A stretch of DNA of 5,910 nt. Origin: an uncultured Eubacteriales bacterium. Lineage in GTDB: Bacteria > Bacillota_A > Clostridia > Lachnospirales > Lachnospiraceae. This document shows, piece by piece, positions 1 to 5,473 of the stretch; the first letter of the stretch is position 1; each line of letters begins with the position of its first letter. Where the stretch lies: NCBI GenBank assembly GCA_900321365.1, contig ONVT01000133.1, forward strand, positions 1 through 5,910. Direction: 5' to 3'. Below the pieces are notes generated by a model. It worked only from the letters and a program-made list of their open reading frames with translations, made no database searches and was not told the DNA's origin. The translations under genes and the position numbers were made by a program.

Positions 1-1
1 T

Positions 2-445
2 AAAATAGCATTTGACAGTTCCTTAAAGACTCTGTTGACAGAACCTGACAAATCTGACAAGGGAAAGAAAATCATAAGGAGAAAGGAGGAATTTATCAGG
101 GACATGAAACCTGCAGGAAAGGTTCTGGGGTTTCGTGAAGAAGGATTGAAGGGACTTCATTTCTATATCAAGGGGCTGGAATTTCCGGTTGTTGCCGCGG
201 AGTACTCCGAACGGGACAAAGGGATGTTTCGATATCTGGATACGGAAGTGAAGGAAGGACGGATGAACAGTGAAGAGATCTGTCAATGGTGTATCAGCCA
301 TAAGATTTACTTCAGCCTCCTGTACGGAATCCGGCGGTGGCATGTTTTCCGGAATCCCGGAAAAACATGGAGATTTCTTCAAATGCGGGTGAGATTAAAG
401 AATTATGCTGTCAGGCAGGAATACCAGACAGCCTCCAGTATGTAA
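2..445 (+). CDS. Hypothetical protein, 5'-partial (C-terminal 147 residues)
   Basis: I do not recognise this protein. The frame has no stop codon back to the left edge, and the upstream residues (KIAFDSSLKTLL) read like ordinary protein, so the gene probably begins outside the window. It ends at the TAA at 443-445. Two internal starts are possible. TTG at 35 has no clear ribosome site. ATG at 104 follows AAAGGAGGA at 82-90, but the 13-base gap is long; that start would give a 113-residue protein. The product is soluble-looking and basic, rich in Lys, Arg and aromatic residues toward its C-terminus (for example GIRRWHVFRNPGKTWRFLQ). It has no signal peptide, membrane segment or catalytic motif that I can name. 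It is followed by a strong terminator and converges on the TadZ-like gene. It is more AT-rich than the antiporter gene downstream. That it is coding is fairly likely; its function is unknown. Confidence 0.55.
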   Translation, partial: KIAFDSSLKTLLTEPDKSDKGKKIIRRKEEFIRDMKPAGKVLGFREEGLKGLHFYIKGLEFPVVAAEYSERDKGMFRYLDTEVKEGRMNSEEICQWCISHKIYFSLLYGIRRWHVFRNPGKTWRFLQMRVRLKNYAVRQEYQTASSM

Positions 446-487
446 CGAGGTGACCAGTGAACAGAAACAGAATAAACAACCCAGTAT

Positions 488-517
488 AAGACTGCGGCAG
501 ATGAGCCGCAGTCTTTT
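488..517 (+). terminator. Rho-independent terminator after the first gene
   Basis: An 11-bp perfect GC-rich stem (AAGACTGCGGC / GCCGCAGTCTT) encloses a 6-base loop, AGATGA, and runs into TT, giving TCTTTTC on the plus strand. It lies 43 bases after the stop of the upstream plus-strand gene. Read on the minus strand the same hairpin is followed by TCTTATAC, a poor U-tract, so it serves the plus strand best. It may still act as a weak terminator for the converging TadZ-like gene, whose stop is 84 bases away. Confidence 0.85.
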
Positions 518-600
518 CACGTCAGTGGATCCTGGCGACGCTCCTGCTGATGGTGTCTCACGGAGGCGGTCCCTCAGCTGCGGGGCGGTGGAGGTGTATT

Positions 601-1605
601 TCACAGTTCTTCATCGATCAGCCTGCGCACAAACTGTCCCATACTCCCGTATGTCAGGTCATCCAGAAGGGAGGAGCCAAGACTGCGCACCGAGACAGAC
701 GGCAGATACAGGCGGATCATGGAACGCTTCAGATCCTCCATGGACAGTGCCTCCAGGTTTTTCTCAAACTGGGAAACCTTGGATCTGGAGACCGGATCCG
801 GCAGAAGCGGGAGAAATGACCGGGTACACATCTTCAGCAGTTCCGGGATATCCTTGATCTGGTCGCCGATATCCAGGATGATTGCCTGATATTCACCGGC
901 CTGTGAAAGTGCCGCGAAGAACTGCATCCACTGCGCGGCGCCGGTTTCTCTCAGATCCTCCGGGAAAAATGACGGCGGGCAGATATCCAGCATTCCGAAA
1001 CTCTTGACAATGCTCTCCAGCCTTGCCCGGAGATTCTCTCTCTCGGAATGCTCTGAGAACATCAGATCAGCGAGGTCCTCCCTCCAGTTTGCCTGCAGGA
1101 GCCCTTCCAGTCCGCTGCAGTTCTCCATATTCAGATAAAGTGTTTTTCCCGAATGCGCGAAGGCCTGTGCCAGAGTCAGGCAGAACATTGTTTTTCCGCA
1201 TCTCGCGATGGGAGAGTATACGCCGTACAGGCGGCAGTCTCCCAGAGAATCCTTCATCTGGGCATATGCTTCCCCCGCATAACTGCAGACAAGCCGCGCG
1301 ATGGTATCCGAATCCTGGTATTTGTCGATGAAGGGATCATTTCCCTCCAGATTGGGAGCTTCTCCGTCTGAAAGGATGATGATTCTGCGTACATTCAGAC
1401 TGCGGACCTCCTCGTTCATCGCGTCGGCAGAGATCAGCAGAATCTCAATCTCATGTCCCTTCGCGTACTCGATCAGGCTTTCCAGTTTTGTAAATGCCAT
1501 CACGCGGAAGGGAAGGCCGGCTTTCTGGTTCAGGTAGTCTGCGAGGTGGACGACATACGCTTCCTCAAGATCACAGATTGCAAAGAGTTTCTTTTCCCGT
1601 TTCAT
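601..1605 (-). CDS. TadZ/CpaE-like P-loop ATPase with pseudo-receiver domain (Tad pilus localisation type)
   Basis: The 334-residue protein has a two-part layout typical of CpaE/TadZ. Residues about 5-115 form a receiver-like alpha/beta domain; the strand that would carry the phospho-acceptor Asp reads EILLISADAM, with Ser59 near that place, so it looks non-phosphorylatable. Residues about 125-320 form a MinD/ParA-type ATPase. The P-loop is YSPIARCGKT (130-139), which keeps GKT but lacks the MinD signature Lys (KGG). LYLNMENCSG (156-165) follows, and a Walker-B-like strand IILDIGD (241-247). In the family these proteins place the Tad/Flp pilus machine at a cell pole or membrane site. The ATG start is supported by AAAGGAGG at 1611-1618 (minus strand). 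The gene follows a prepilin peptidase gene in the same direction, 166 bases apart, which supports a pilus role. A more general MinD/ParA-like regulator is the alternative. The ATPase fold is secure; the Tad assignment is likely. Confidence 0.72.
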   Translation of the reverse strand: MKREKKLFAICDLEEAYVVHLADYLNQKAGLPFRVMAFTKLESLIEYAKGHEIEILLISADAMNEEVRSLNVRRIIILSDGEAPNLEGNDPFIDKYQDSDTIARLVCSYAGEAYAQMKDSLGDCRLYGVYSPIARCGKTMFCLTLAQAFAHSGKTLYLNMENCSGLEGLLQANWREDLADLMFSEHSERENLRARLESIVKSFGMLDICPPSFFPEDLRETGAAQWMQFFAALSQAGEYQAIILDIGDQIKDIPELLKMCTRSFLPLLPDPVSRSKVSQFEKNLEALSMEDLKRSMIRLYLPSVSVRSLGSSLLDDLTYGSMGQFVRRLIDEEL

Positions 1606-1771
1606 GGAAACCTCCTTTCTTTTTCATTACAGATGCTATAGCTGATGACAGAGTTCTTTTTTCTTTGTCGTTTGCTTCGTCGGATTCGTGCAGATTGTCG
1701 TCGGATGCAGGGCGGAGGAAGGAAGCGCAGCGCTCTGCGCTGACTGGCGACAACGCAGCAGCTGACGGCTG

Positions 1772-2350
1772 TCAGGCAGAAGGGGTACACAGGACCACGA
1801 AAAGCGCGAAAAGGATGGGGACAGCGAGGCAGAACTCACCGGAATCGTTCCCGGAAGGGTTCAGGGCGTGACTGCGGTATGCGCCGGGCTTTCCATTGAT
1901 TATGGCGTGCCCGATATACCGGTACAGATATCCAAAACGTCTTGTGAGGCTGCGCCTCCGGATCACAAGGACCGCTGACCAGATGGCGGCGATGATCAGC
2001 GTGTACCAGATGAGAGTGAGACACTGCCGTGCCCCAAGCTGAAGGCCGATCACCGAGAGCAGCTTCACGTCTCCGCCACCGATCATTTTCAGAACAGCAA
2101 GAACTCCGAAAAGAAGCCAGGGAAGCAGGAAGCCCGCACAGCCGTCTGCAAGAGAAGTGAATATGGCATGGGCCTTTCCGGAGGAGGAAAATGAGCCGCC
2201 GTCTGATAACAGGTACAGAATAAGCTGCTGAAACCGTGAGAGAAGTACGCCGCTCAGGCCGCACAGAATCAGCGGATTCGGGATACGTTTTGTCTTAAGA
2301 TCACAGAGGGCACAGGCCATGACAAAGGGAAGAAGGAACAGAATACCCAT
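1772..2350 (-). CDS. Type IV prepilin peptidase (A24 family, TadV/CpaA-like)
   Basis: This 192-residue polytopic membrane protein carries both catalytic aspartates of the A24 aspartic proteases. Asp17 lies in DLKTKRIPN (17-25), and Asp94 in the GxGD motif GGGDVKLL (91-98). The family cuts the short basic leader from Flp or type IV prepilins at the cytoplasmic face of the membrane. The short length and the lack of the N-terminal methyltransferase domain of PilD match the TadV/CpaA type. Hydrophobic stretches lie at about 2-15, 26-48, 70-88, 97-125 and 177-190. I place the start at the ATG at 2350 because AAAAGGAG sits 7 bases upstream. A GTG at 2380 would add ten basic residues but has no ribosome site and would put the ribosome site inside the gene. 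The TadZ-like gene follows. The C-terminal loop (about 130-175) is long and basic. Confidence 0.88.
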   Translation of the reverse strand: MGILFLLPFVMACALCDLKTKRIPNPLILCGLSGVLLSRFQQLILYLLSDGGSFSSSGKAHAIFTSLADGCAGFLLPWLLFGVLAVLKMIGGGDVKLLSVIGLQLGARQCLTLIWYTLIIAAIWSAVLVIRRRSLTRRFGYLYRYIGHAIINGKPGAYRSHALNPSGNDSGEFCLAVPILFALFVVLCTPSA

Positions 2351-2357
2351 AGGAGGT

Positions 2358-2365
2358 CTCCTTTT
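2358..2365 (-). promoter_or_regulatory. Ribosome binding site deciding the prepilin peptidase start
   Basis: On the minus strand AAAAGGAG lies 7 bases before the ATG at 2350. It rules in that start over the GTG at 2380, which would place this site within the coding region. The hairpin repeat at 2368-2406 ends only 2 bases upstream, so folding of that element in the mRNA could affect access to this site. Confidence 0.75.
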
Positions 2366-2367
2366 GC

Positions 2368-2406
2368 GGTTACAAGCCACACCCCCGCCGCGCCATGGCT
2401 GTGACC
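2368..2406. repeat. Imperfect palindromic element, copy 1 (related to 4373-4426)
   Basis: The left arm GGTTACAAGCC (2368-2378) pairs with the right arm GGCTGTGACC (2397-2406), with one T-G wobble and one bulged A. The first 9 bases of the arm and the C-rich loop core (ACACCCCCGCCGC here, ACATCCCCGCCGC in copy 2) are shared with the perfect palindrome at 4373-4426. Just inside the shared arm, copy 1 has C2377-G2398 where copy 2 has T4390-A4409, a compensating change. The element lies in the presumed 5' leader of the prepilin peptidase mRNA, 18 bases before the ATG. Its function is unknown. Confidence 0.6.
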
Positions 2407-2461
2407 TGTATATTTAGGATTGAAATCCAGAAAAGAGAAGAAACGGAAAGAAAGTCACATA

Positions 2462-2525
2462 AAATATGATGCAAAGACATGCATTTGATATGCAATATTT
2501 AAGATGACAACATCATATCATATTT
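2462..2525. repeat. AT-rich inverted repeat in the divergent intergenic region
   Basis: AAATATGAT (2462-2470) is exactly complementary to ATCATATTT (2517-2525), with a second possible register using CATCATAT at 2511-2518. A smaller TGCAT / ATGCA inverted repeat lies between the arms. The region is AT-rich and sits between the minus-strand prepilin peptidase gene and the antiporter promoter. It could be an operator or upstream promoter element, but chance is a real possibility in sequence this AT-rich. Confidence 0.3.
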
Positions 2526-2554
2526 CGTAGAAAAAGCAAGTAAAAAAGCGAGAC

Positions 2555-2582
2555 TTGACTTTAGCGCATGAAATGAGATAAT
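2555..2582 (+). promoter_or_regulatory. Sigma-A-type promoter for the NhaC-family antiporter
   Basis: A -35 box TTGACT (2555-2560, 5 of 6 to consensus) and a -10 box GATAAT (2577-2582, 5 of 6) are separated by 16 bases. AT-rich sequence upstream (AAAAAGCAAGTAAAAAAG) resembles an UP element. Transcription would start near 2589, giving a leader of about 60 bases before the ATG at 2651. Confidence 0.75.
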
Positions 2583-2650
2583 AGGCATGACACTTCAATG
2601 CTGTAAAGCACTGCTGATTCAAAGTTTCAAATAACAGTGAAGGAGGAGGT

Positions 2651-4303
2651 ATGAATCAATCGGCAAAAAAACGGCTGGCTCTGATCCTGTTTGCAGGACT
2701 TCTCGCCGCTCTGTTCCTGGCGATGCCTGCACTGGCAGAAGAAGCGGCGGAGGGGGCTGCAACCAGCTCGCGTTACTATAATTCTTTCTGGGCACTGGTC
2801 CCGCCCCTTGTGGCGATCATCCTGGCCCTGATCACGAAGGAAGTGTATTCTTCTCTGTTCATCGGAATTGTCGTCGGTGGCGTTCTCGCGGCGAACGGAA
2901 ACTTTGCGCTCACACTGGAGAATATCTTCAATAACGGGATTGTCGCGTCCATTGCCGATCCCTACAATGTCGGTATCCTGGTGTTCCTGGTCATGCTCGG
3001 CTCGATCGTTGCCCTTATGAACAAGGCCGGCGGATCCGCGGCGTTCGGCCGCTGGGCGGAGGATCATATCAAAACGCGAATGGGTGCGCAGCTTGCCACG
3101 ATCGTGCTTGGAGTCCTGATCTTTATCGATGACTACTTCAACTGCCTGACCGTAGGATCAGTCATGCGCCCTGTCACGGACCGCCATAAGATCTCCAGGG
3201 CGAAGCTTGCCTACCTGATCGATGCCACTGCGGCGCCGGTATGTATCATTGCCCCGATCTCATCGTGGGCGGCGGCGGTCTCCGGCTTCGTGTCGGACGG
3301 TTCCGGACTTGCACTGTTCATCCGGACGATCCCCTACAATTTCTATGCGCTTCTGACCATCGCCATGATGCTGACTCTTACGATCAGAAATACGGACTTC
3401 GGGCCGATGATGAAGTATGAGAAGAATGCGAAGGCCGGTGATATCTTCTCCGGCGCAAATCCGTATGCGAATCAGACCGATGAGGTTCCGGAGGGCAAAG
3501 GCCGTGTGATCGATCTGGTGCTTCCGATTATTGTTCTTGTTGTCTGCTGCGTGATCGGCATGATCTATACCGGCGGATTCTTCAGCGGAACGAACTTTAT
3601 CGAAGCATTTTCGAATTCGGACGCGTCAGTCGGCCTGATGCTCGGTTCGGCCTTTGGCCTGCTGTTCGCGATTATCTATTATGTCGCGCGCAGATCCTTC
3701 TCCTTCCGTGAAGCCATGGGTTGTATTCCGGAAGGTTTTAAGGCGATGGTTCCCGCGATTATGATCCTTATATTCGCATGGTCCCTCAAGAACATGACTT
3801 CGACCCTCGGAGCGGACGTCTATGTCGCGGGCGTGATTGAGGGCTCGGCAAAGGGACTTCAGATGTTCCTGCCGGCTGTCATCTTCCTGATCGCGGTCGG
3901 CCTCAGTTTTGCGACCGGTACCAGCTGGGGAACCTTCGGTATCCTGATCCCGATCGTTCTGGAGGCGTTCCCGTGGTCCGAGGGCAATCCGATCTCGATC
4001 GTCTGTGTCGCTGCCTGCATGGCCGGCGCTGTCTGCGGCGACCACTGCAGCCCGATTTCCGATACGACCATCATGTCCTCGGCAGGCGCTCAGTGTGAGC
4101 ATGTCAACCACGTTTCGACGCAGCTGCCCTATGCGCTGACCTGTGCCCTGGTGTCAGCGGTCGGCTACCTGGTTGCAGGCATATTCGCAGTAAACAATAT
4201 TCCTGCGCTCATAGCCCTGCCGTTCGGACTCCTTCTTATGATCGTCGTCACGATGGCACTGGGTAAAAAGACCGATGACACTCCGGCGAATGCCGGAAGC
4301 TGA
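2651..4303 (+). CDS. NhaC-family Na+/H+ antiporter
   Basis: The 550-residue protein has about a dozen membrane segments and the conserved blocks of the NhaC superfamily: IDDYFNCLTVG (159-169), DATAAPVCIIAPISSW (191-206), ATGTSWGTFGILIPI (420-434) and CGDHCSPISDTTIMSS (461-476). Family members exchange Na+ for H+ across the cytoplasmic membrane for pH and sodium homeostasis; some relatives carry organic substrates instead, so the exact substrate is inferred. The N-terminus looks like a secretory signal: KKR, then a hydrophobic run to about residue 25, then MPALA before an acidic, Ala-rich stretch. This suggests either a cleaved leader or an extra first helix. A hydrophilic loop lies at about 246-284. 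The ATG is preceded by AGGAGGAGG one base upstream, with further AAGGAGG-like purines before it. The gene has its own promoter and a hairpin after its stop, so it appears monocistronic. Confidence 0.9.
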   Translation: MNQSAKKRLALILFAGLLAALFLAMPALAEEAAEGAATSSRYYNSFWALVPPLVAIILALITKEVYSSLFIGIVVGGVLAANGNFALTLENIFNNGIVASIADPYNVGILVFLVMLGSIVALMNKAGGSAAFGRWAEDHIKTRMGAQLATIVLGVLIFIDDYFNCLTVGSVMRPVTDRHKISRAKLAYLIDATAAPVCIIAPISSWAAAVSGFVSDGSGLALFIRTIPYNFYALLTIAMMLTLTIRNTDFGPMMKYEKNAKAGDIFSGANPYANQTDEVPEGKGRVIDLVLPIIVLVVCCVIGMIYTGGFFSGTNFIEAFSNSDASVGLMLGSAFGLLFAIIYYVARRSFSFREAMGCIPEGFKAMVPAIMILIFAWSLKNMTSTLGADVYVAGVIEGSAKGLQMFLPAVIFLIAVGLSFATGTSWGTFGILIPIVLEAFPWSEGNPISIVCVAACMAGAVCGDHCSPISDTTIMSSAGAQCEHVNHVSTQLPYALTCALVSAVGYLVAGIFAVNNIPALIALPFGLLLMIVVTMALGKKTDDTPANAGS

Positions 4304-4331
4304 GGCATGAACCGTCAATGCTGATATTCTG

Positions 4332-4367
4332 CGGCCCGAAGCAGATGTATTCTGCATCGGGCCGTTC
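4332..4367 (+). terminator. Terminator-like hairpin after the antiporter gene
   Basis: A long stem lies 28 bases after the stop codon. CGGCCCGA (4332-4339) pairs with TCGGGCCG (4357-4364), and after an A-A mismatch GCAGA (4341-4345) pairs with TCTGC (4351-4355) around a TGTAT loop. Only a short TTCT follows, so the U-tract is weak. The stem is strong enough to be a terminator or an mRNA 3'-end stabiliser. Confidence 0.65.
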
Positions 4368-4372
4368 TACGG

Positions 4373-4426
4373 TCATACCTGGTTACAAGTTACATCCCCG
4401 CCGCTGCGACTTGTAACCAGGTATGA
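4373..4426. repeat. Perfect 18-bp palindromic element, copy 2 (related to 2368-2406)
   Basis: Arms at 4373-4390 (starting TCATACCTGGTTACAAGT) and 4409-4426 are perfectly complementary around an 18-base loop containing ACATCCCCGCCGC. The loop core and inner arm match the imperfect element at 2368-2406. It lies between the antiporter terminator hairpin and the STAS operon promoter. There is no U-tract on the plus strand (GAAGAAAAACT follows), so it is not a plus-strand terminator. A REP-like dispersed repeat or a structured RNA or DNA site is the best reading. Confidence 0.75.
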
Positions 4427-4445
4427 AGAAAAACTACTTTAGTAC

Positions 4446-4474
4446 TTCAACTTTTTATGTTCTTTCGATATAAT
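4446..4474 (+). promoter_or_regulatory. Promoter of the STAS / anti-sigma operon
   Basis: A perfect -10 box TATAAT (4469-4474) has TTCAAC (4446-4451, 3 of 6) at a 17-base spacing as the -35. The weak -35 leaves room for an activator. The start site would be near 4481, with a leader of about 50 bases to the ATG at 4533. The palindrome at 4373-4426 ends 19 bases before the -35. Confidence 0.6.
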
Positions 4475-4532
4475 AGGTTTATCGGCCAGAAGCCATAATT
4501 TGATTTTAACTGCTGTCAAAGGAGGATTTGTT

Positions 4533-4832
4533 ATGTTAAACATTGAGAAGCAGATCAATGGAGATGAAGCTACCGTTATTCTGGAGGGAAGGCTTGATAC
4601 CACAACCGCTCCGCAGCTGGAGAATGAGCTGAAGAGCTTTATGGAATCTGTTACCAGCCTGGTATTCGATTTTGAAAAGCTGGAGTATATTTCTTCCGCC
4701 GGCCTTCGTGTACTGCTTACCGCGCAGAAGTTCATGTCAAAGAAGGGAAGCATGAAGCTGATCCATGTCAGGGAAGATGTCAATGAGATCTTTGATGTGA
4801 CCGGATTCTCGGATATCCTTACGATCGAGTAA
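4533..4832 (+). CDS. STAS-domain anti-sigma-factor antagonist (SpoIIAA/RsbV-like)
   Basis: This 99-residue single-domain protein matches the usual length of SpoIIAA/RsbV. The N-terminal strands contain EGRLDTTTAPQLENEL (18-33), and the phosphorylation helix is YISSAGLRVLL (52-62). By alignment with the D-S-[ST]-G of SpoIIAA (Ser58) and RsbV (Ser56), Ser55 is the expected phospho-acceptor; the usual preceding Asp is Ser54 here. The C-terminal VREDVNEIFDVTGFSDILTI (79-98) is typical of the family. In its unphosphorylated form such a protein binds the partner anti-sigma kinase and frees the target. The ATG at 4533 has AAAGGAGG 7 bases upstream; a TTG at 4500 in the same frame lacks a site and is rejected. 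The kinase-like partner gene starts 80 bases downstream, so the two form a partner-switching pair. Confidence 0.9.
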   Translation: MLNIEKQINGDEATVILEGRLDTTTAPQLENELKSFMESVTSLVFDFEKLEYISSAGLRVLLTAQKFMSKKGSMKLIHVREDVNEIFDVTGFSDILTIE

Positions 4833-4874
4833 GGAACTGTTCAGTAATAACTTGTGAAGATTGCGCAGGATATT

Positions 4875-4904
4875 CCTAACCTTAATCTGTAAGGAGGTGA
4901 GGAT
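4875..4904 (+). promoter_or_regulatory. Ribosome site of the anti-sigma gene, possibly sequestered in a hairpin
   Basis: AAGGAGGTGA (4891-4900) is a near-complete match to the 16S rRNA tail, but GGAGG ends 15 bases before the ATG at 4913, which is unusually far. A secondary GAGGA (4899-4903) is better spaced at 9 bases. CCTTA (4880-4884) pairs with TAAGG (4890-4894), and CCT (4875-4877) can extend the stem to AGG (4895-4897). This would mask the main site. Reduced translation of the anti-sigma protein relative to its antagonist is an inference. Confidence 0.4.
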
Positions 4905-4912
4905 CAGCTTCC

Positions 4913-5386
4913 ATGCATAAGAAGAATCTGAAGATTCTGGCTGTCGTAGATAATCTGTCACAGGTGCTTGAGAGCATCGACACGCAGCTGGAGGCAGAAG
5001 GCTGTCCGCCGAAAACAAAGATGCAGATCGATGTCGCTGTTGAGGAACTGTTCGTCAACATTGCGAACTATGCCTATTCACCGGATATCGGCGACGCGGA
5101 CATCAGCGTGGAGATTACAGATACCTGCCCGATTCCGGAGGAGGCGCGCAAGGGTATGTCCCCGAAAGAGCTGAAAGGAAAGTGGATTCTCGTTACGCTG
5201 TCCGACTCCGGCATGCCGTTTGACCCGCTTCAGAAGGGAGATCCGGATGTGACGCTCCCCGCTCAGGAGAGAAGAATCGGCGGACTTGGGATCTTTATGG
5301 TGAAGAAGAGTATGGACCACATGTACTACGAGTATAAGGACGGCAAGAATCATATCAGTATCTGTAAAAAGTTAAGCCCGGTTTGA
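4913..5386 (+). CDS. ATP-binding anti-sigma factor / Ser-Thr kinase, RsbW/SpoIIAB-like (HATPase_c_2)
   Basis: The 157-residue protein has a GHKL-type ATPase fold. The N-box is VAVEELFVNIANYAY (41-55), with Glu45 and Asn49 in the catalytic and Mg-binding places. The G1 motif is DSGMPFDP (98-105), and the G2 glycine-rich lid is GGLGIFMVKK (123-132). Proteins of this family bind a sigma factor or another target, and phosphorylate their STAS antagonist on serine to switch partners. Here the antagonist is encoded just upstream. A segment at about 69-92 is longer than in SpoIIAB. An in-frame TGA at 4898-4900 leaves ATG 4913 as the only good upstream start, despite the distant ribosome site. No sigma factor or PP2C phosphatase gene is beside it; gpsA follows after 87 bases. 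The true target is unknown: a sigma factor elsewhere, or a non-sigma partner. Confidence 0.88.
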   Translation: MHKKNLKILAVVDNLSQVLESIDTQLEAEGCPPKTKMQIDVAVEELFVNIANYAYSPDIGDADISVEITDTCPIPEEARKGMSPKELKGKWILVTLSDSGMPFDPLQKGDPDVTLPAQERRIGGLGIFMVKKSMDHMYYEYKDGKNHISICKKLSPV

Positions 5387-5473
5387 TCTGTTTCCGACGA
5401 GAGGCGGAGAGGAGTACAATTTTGCGGAGTACTCTTTATTGATTTCCGGTTCCGCGCCGGTATGGAGTAGAGA

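Noticed and set aside
12..40. Two TTGACA boxes (12-17 and 35-40) as a promoter for the first gene
   Set aside because: Neither has a -10 box at 16-18 bases, and both lie inside an open reading frame that runs off the window.
405..857. Plus-strand frame of 150 codons opposite the TadZ-like gene
   Set aside because: It has no ribosome site, a low-complexity mix of Pro, Ser and Arg, and lies opposite a well-supported gene and across a terminator.
1836..2264. Minus-strand frame of 142 codons
   Set aside because: It overlaps the prepilin peptidase in another frame, is Arg- and Ser-rich, and carries no motif; the peptidase has both catalytic Asp motifs.
2605..2639. Possible leader hairpin CACTG / CAGTG before the antiporter ribosome site
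   Set aside because: Only 5 bp with a 20-base loop; no riboswitch-like conserved core is visible.
3626..4111. Minus-strand frame of 161 codons
   Set aside because: It is a shadow of the antiporter gene; its His/Arg/Asp-rich composition is typical of the antisense of membrane-protein codons.
5412..5440. Hairpin GAGTAC / GTACTC followed by TTTATT before gpsA
   Set aside because: The stem is only 6 bp with an 11-base loop and a broken U-tract. It also reads as a direct repeat of GGAGTAC, so I do not call it a terminator.
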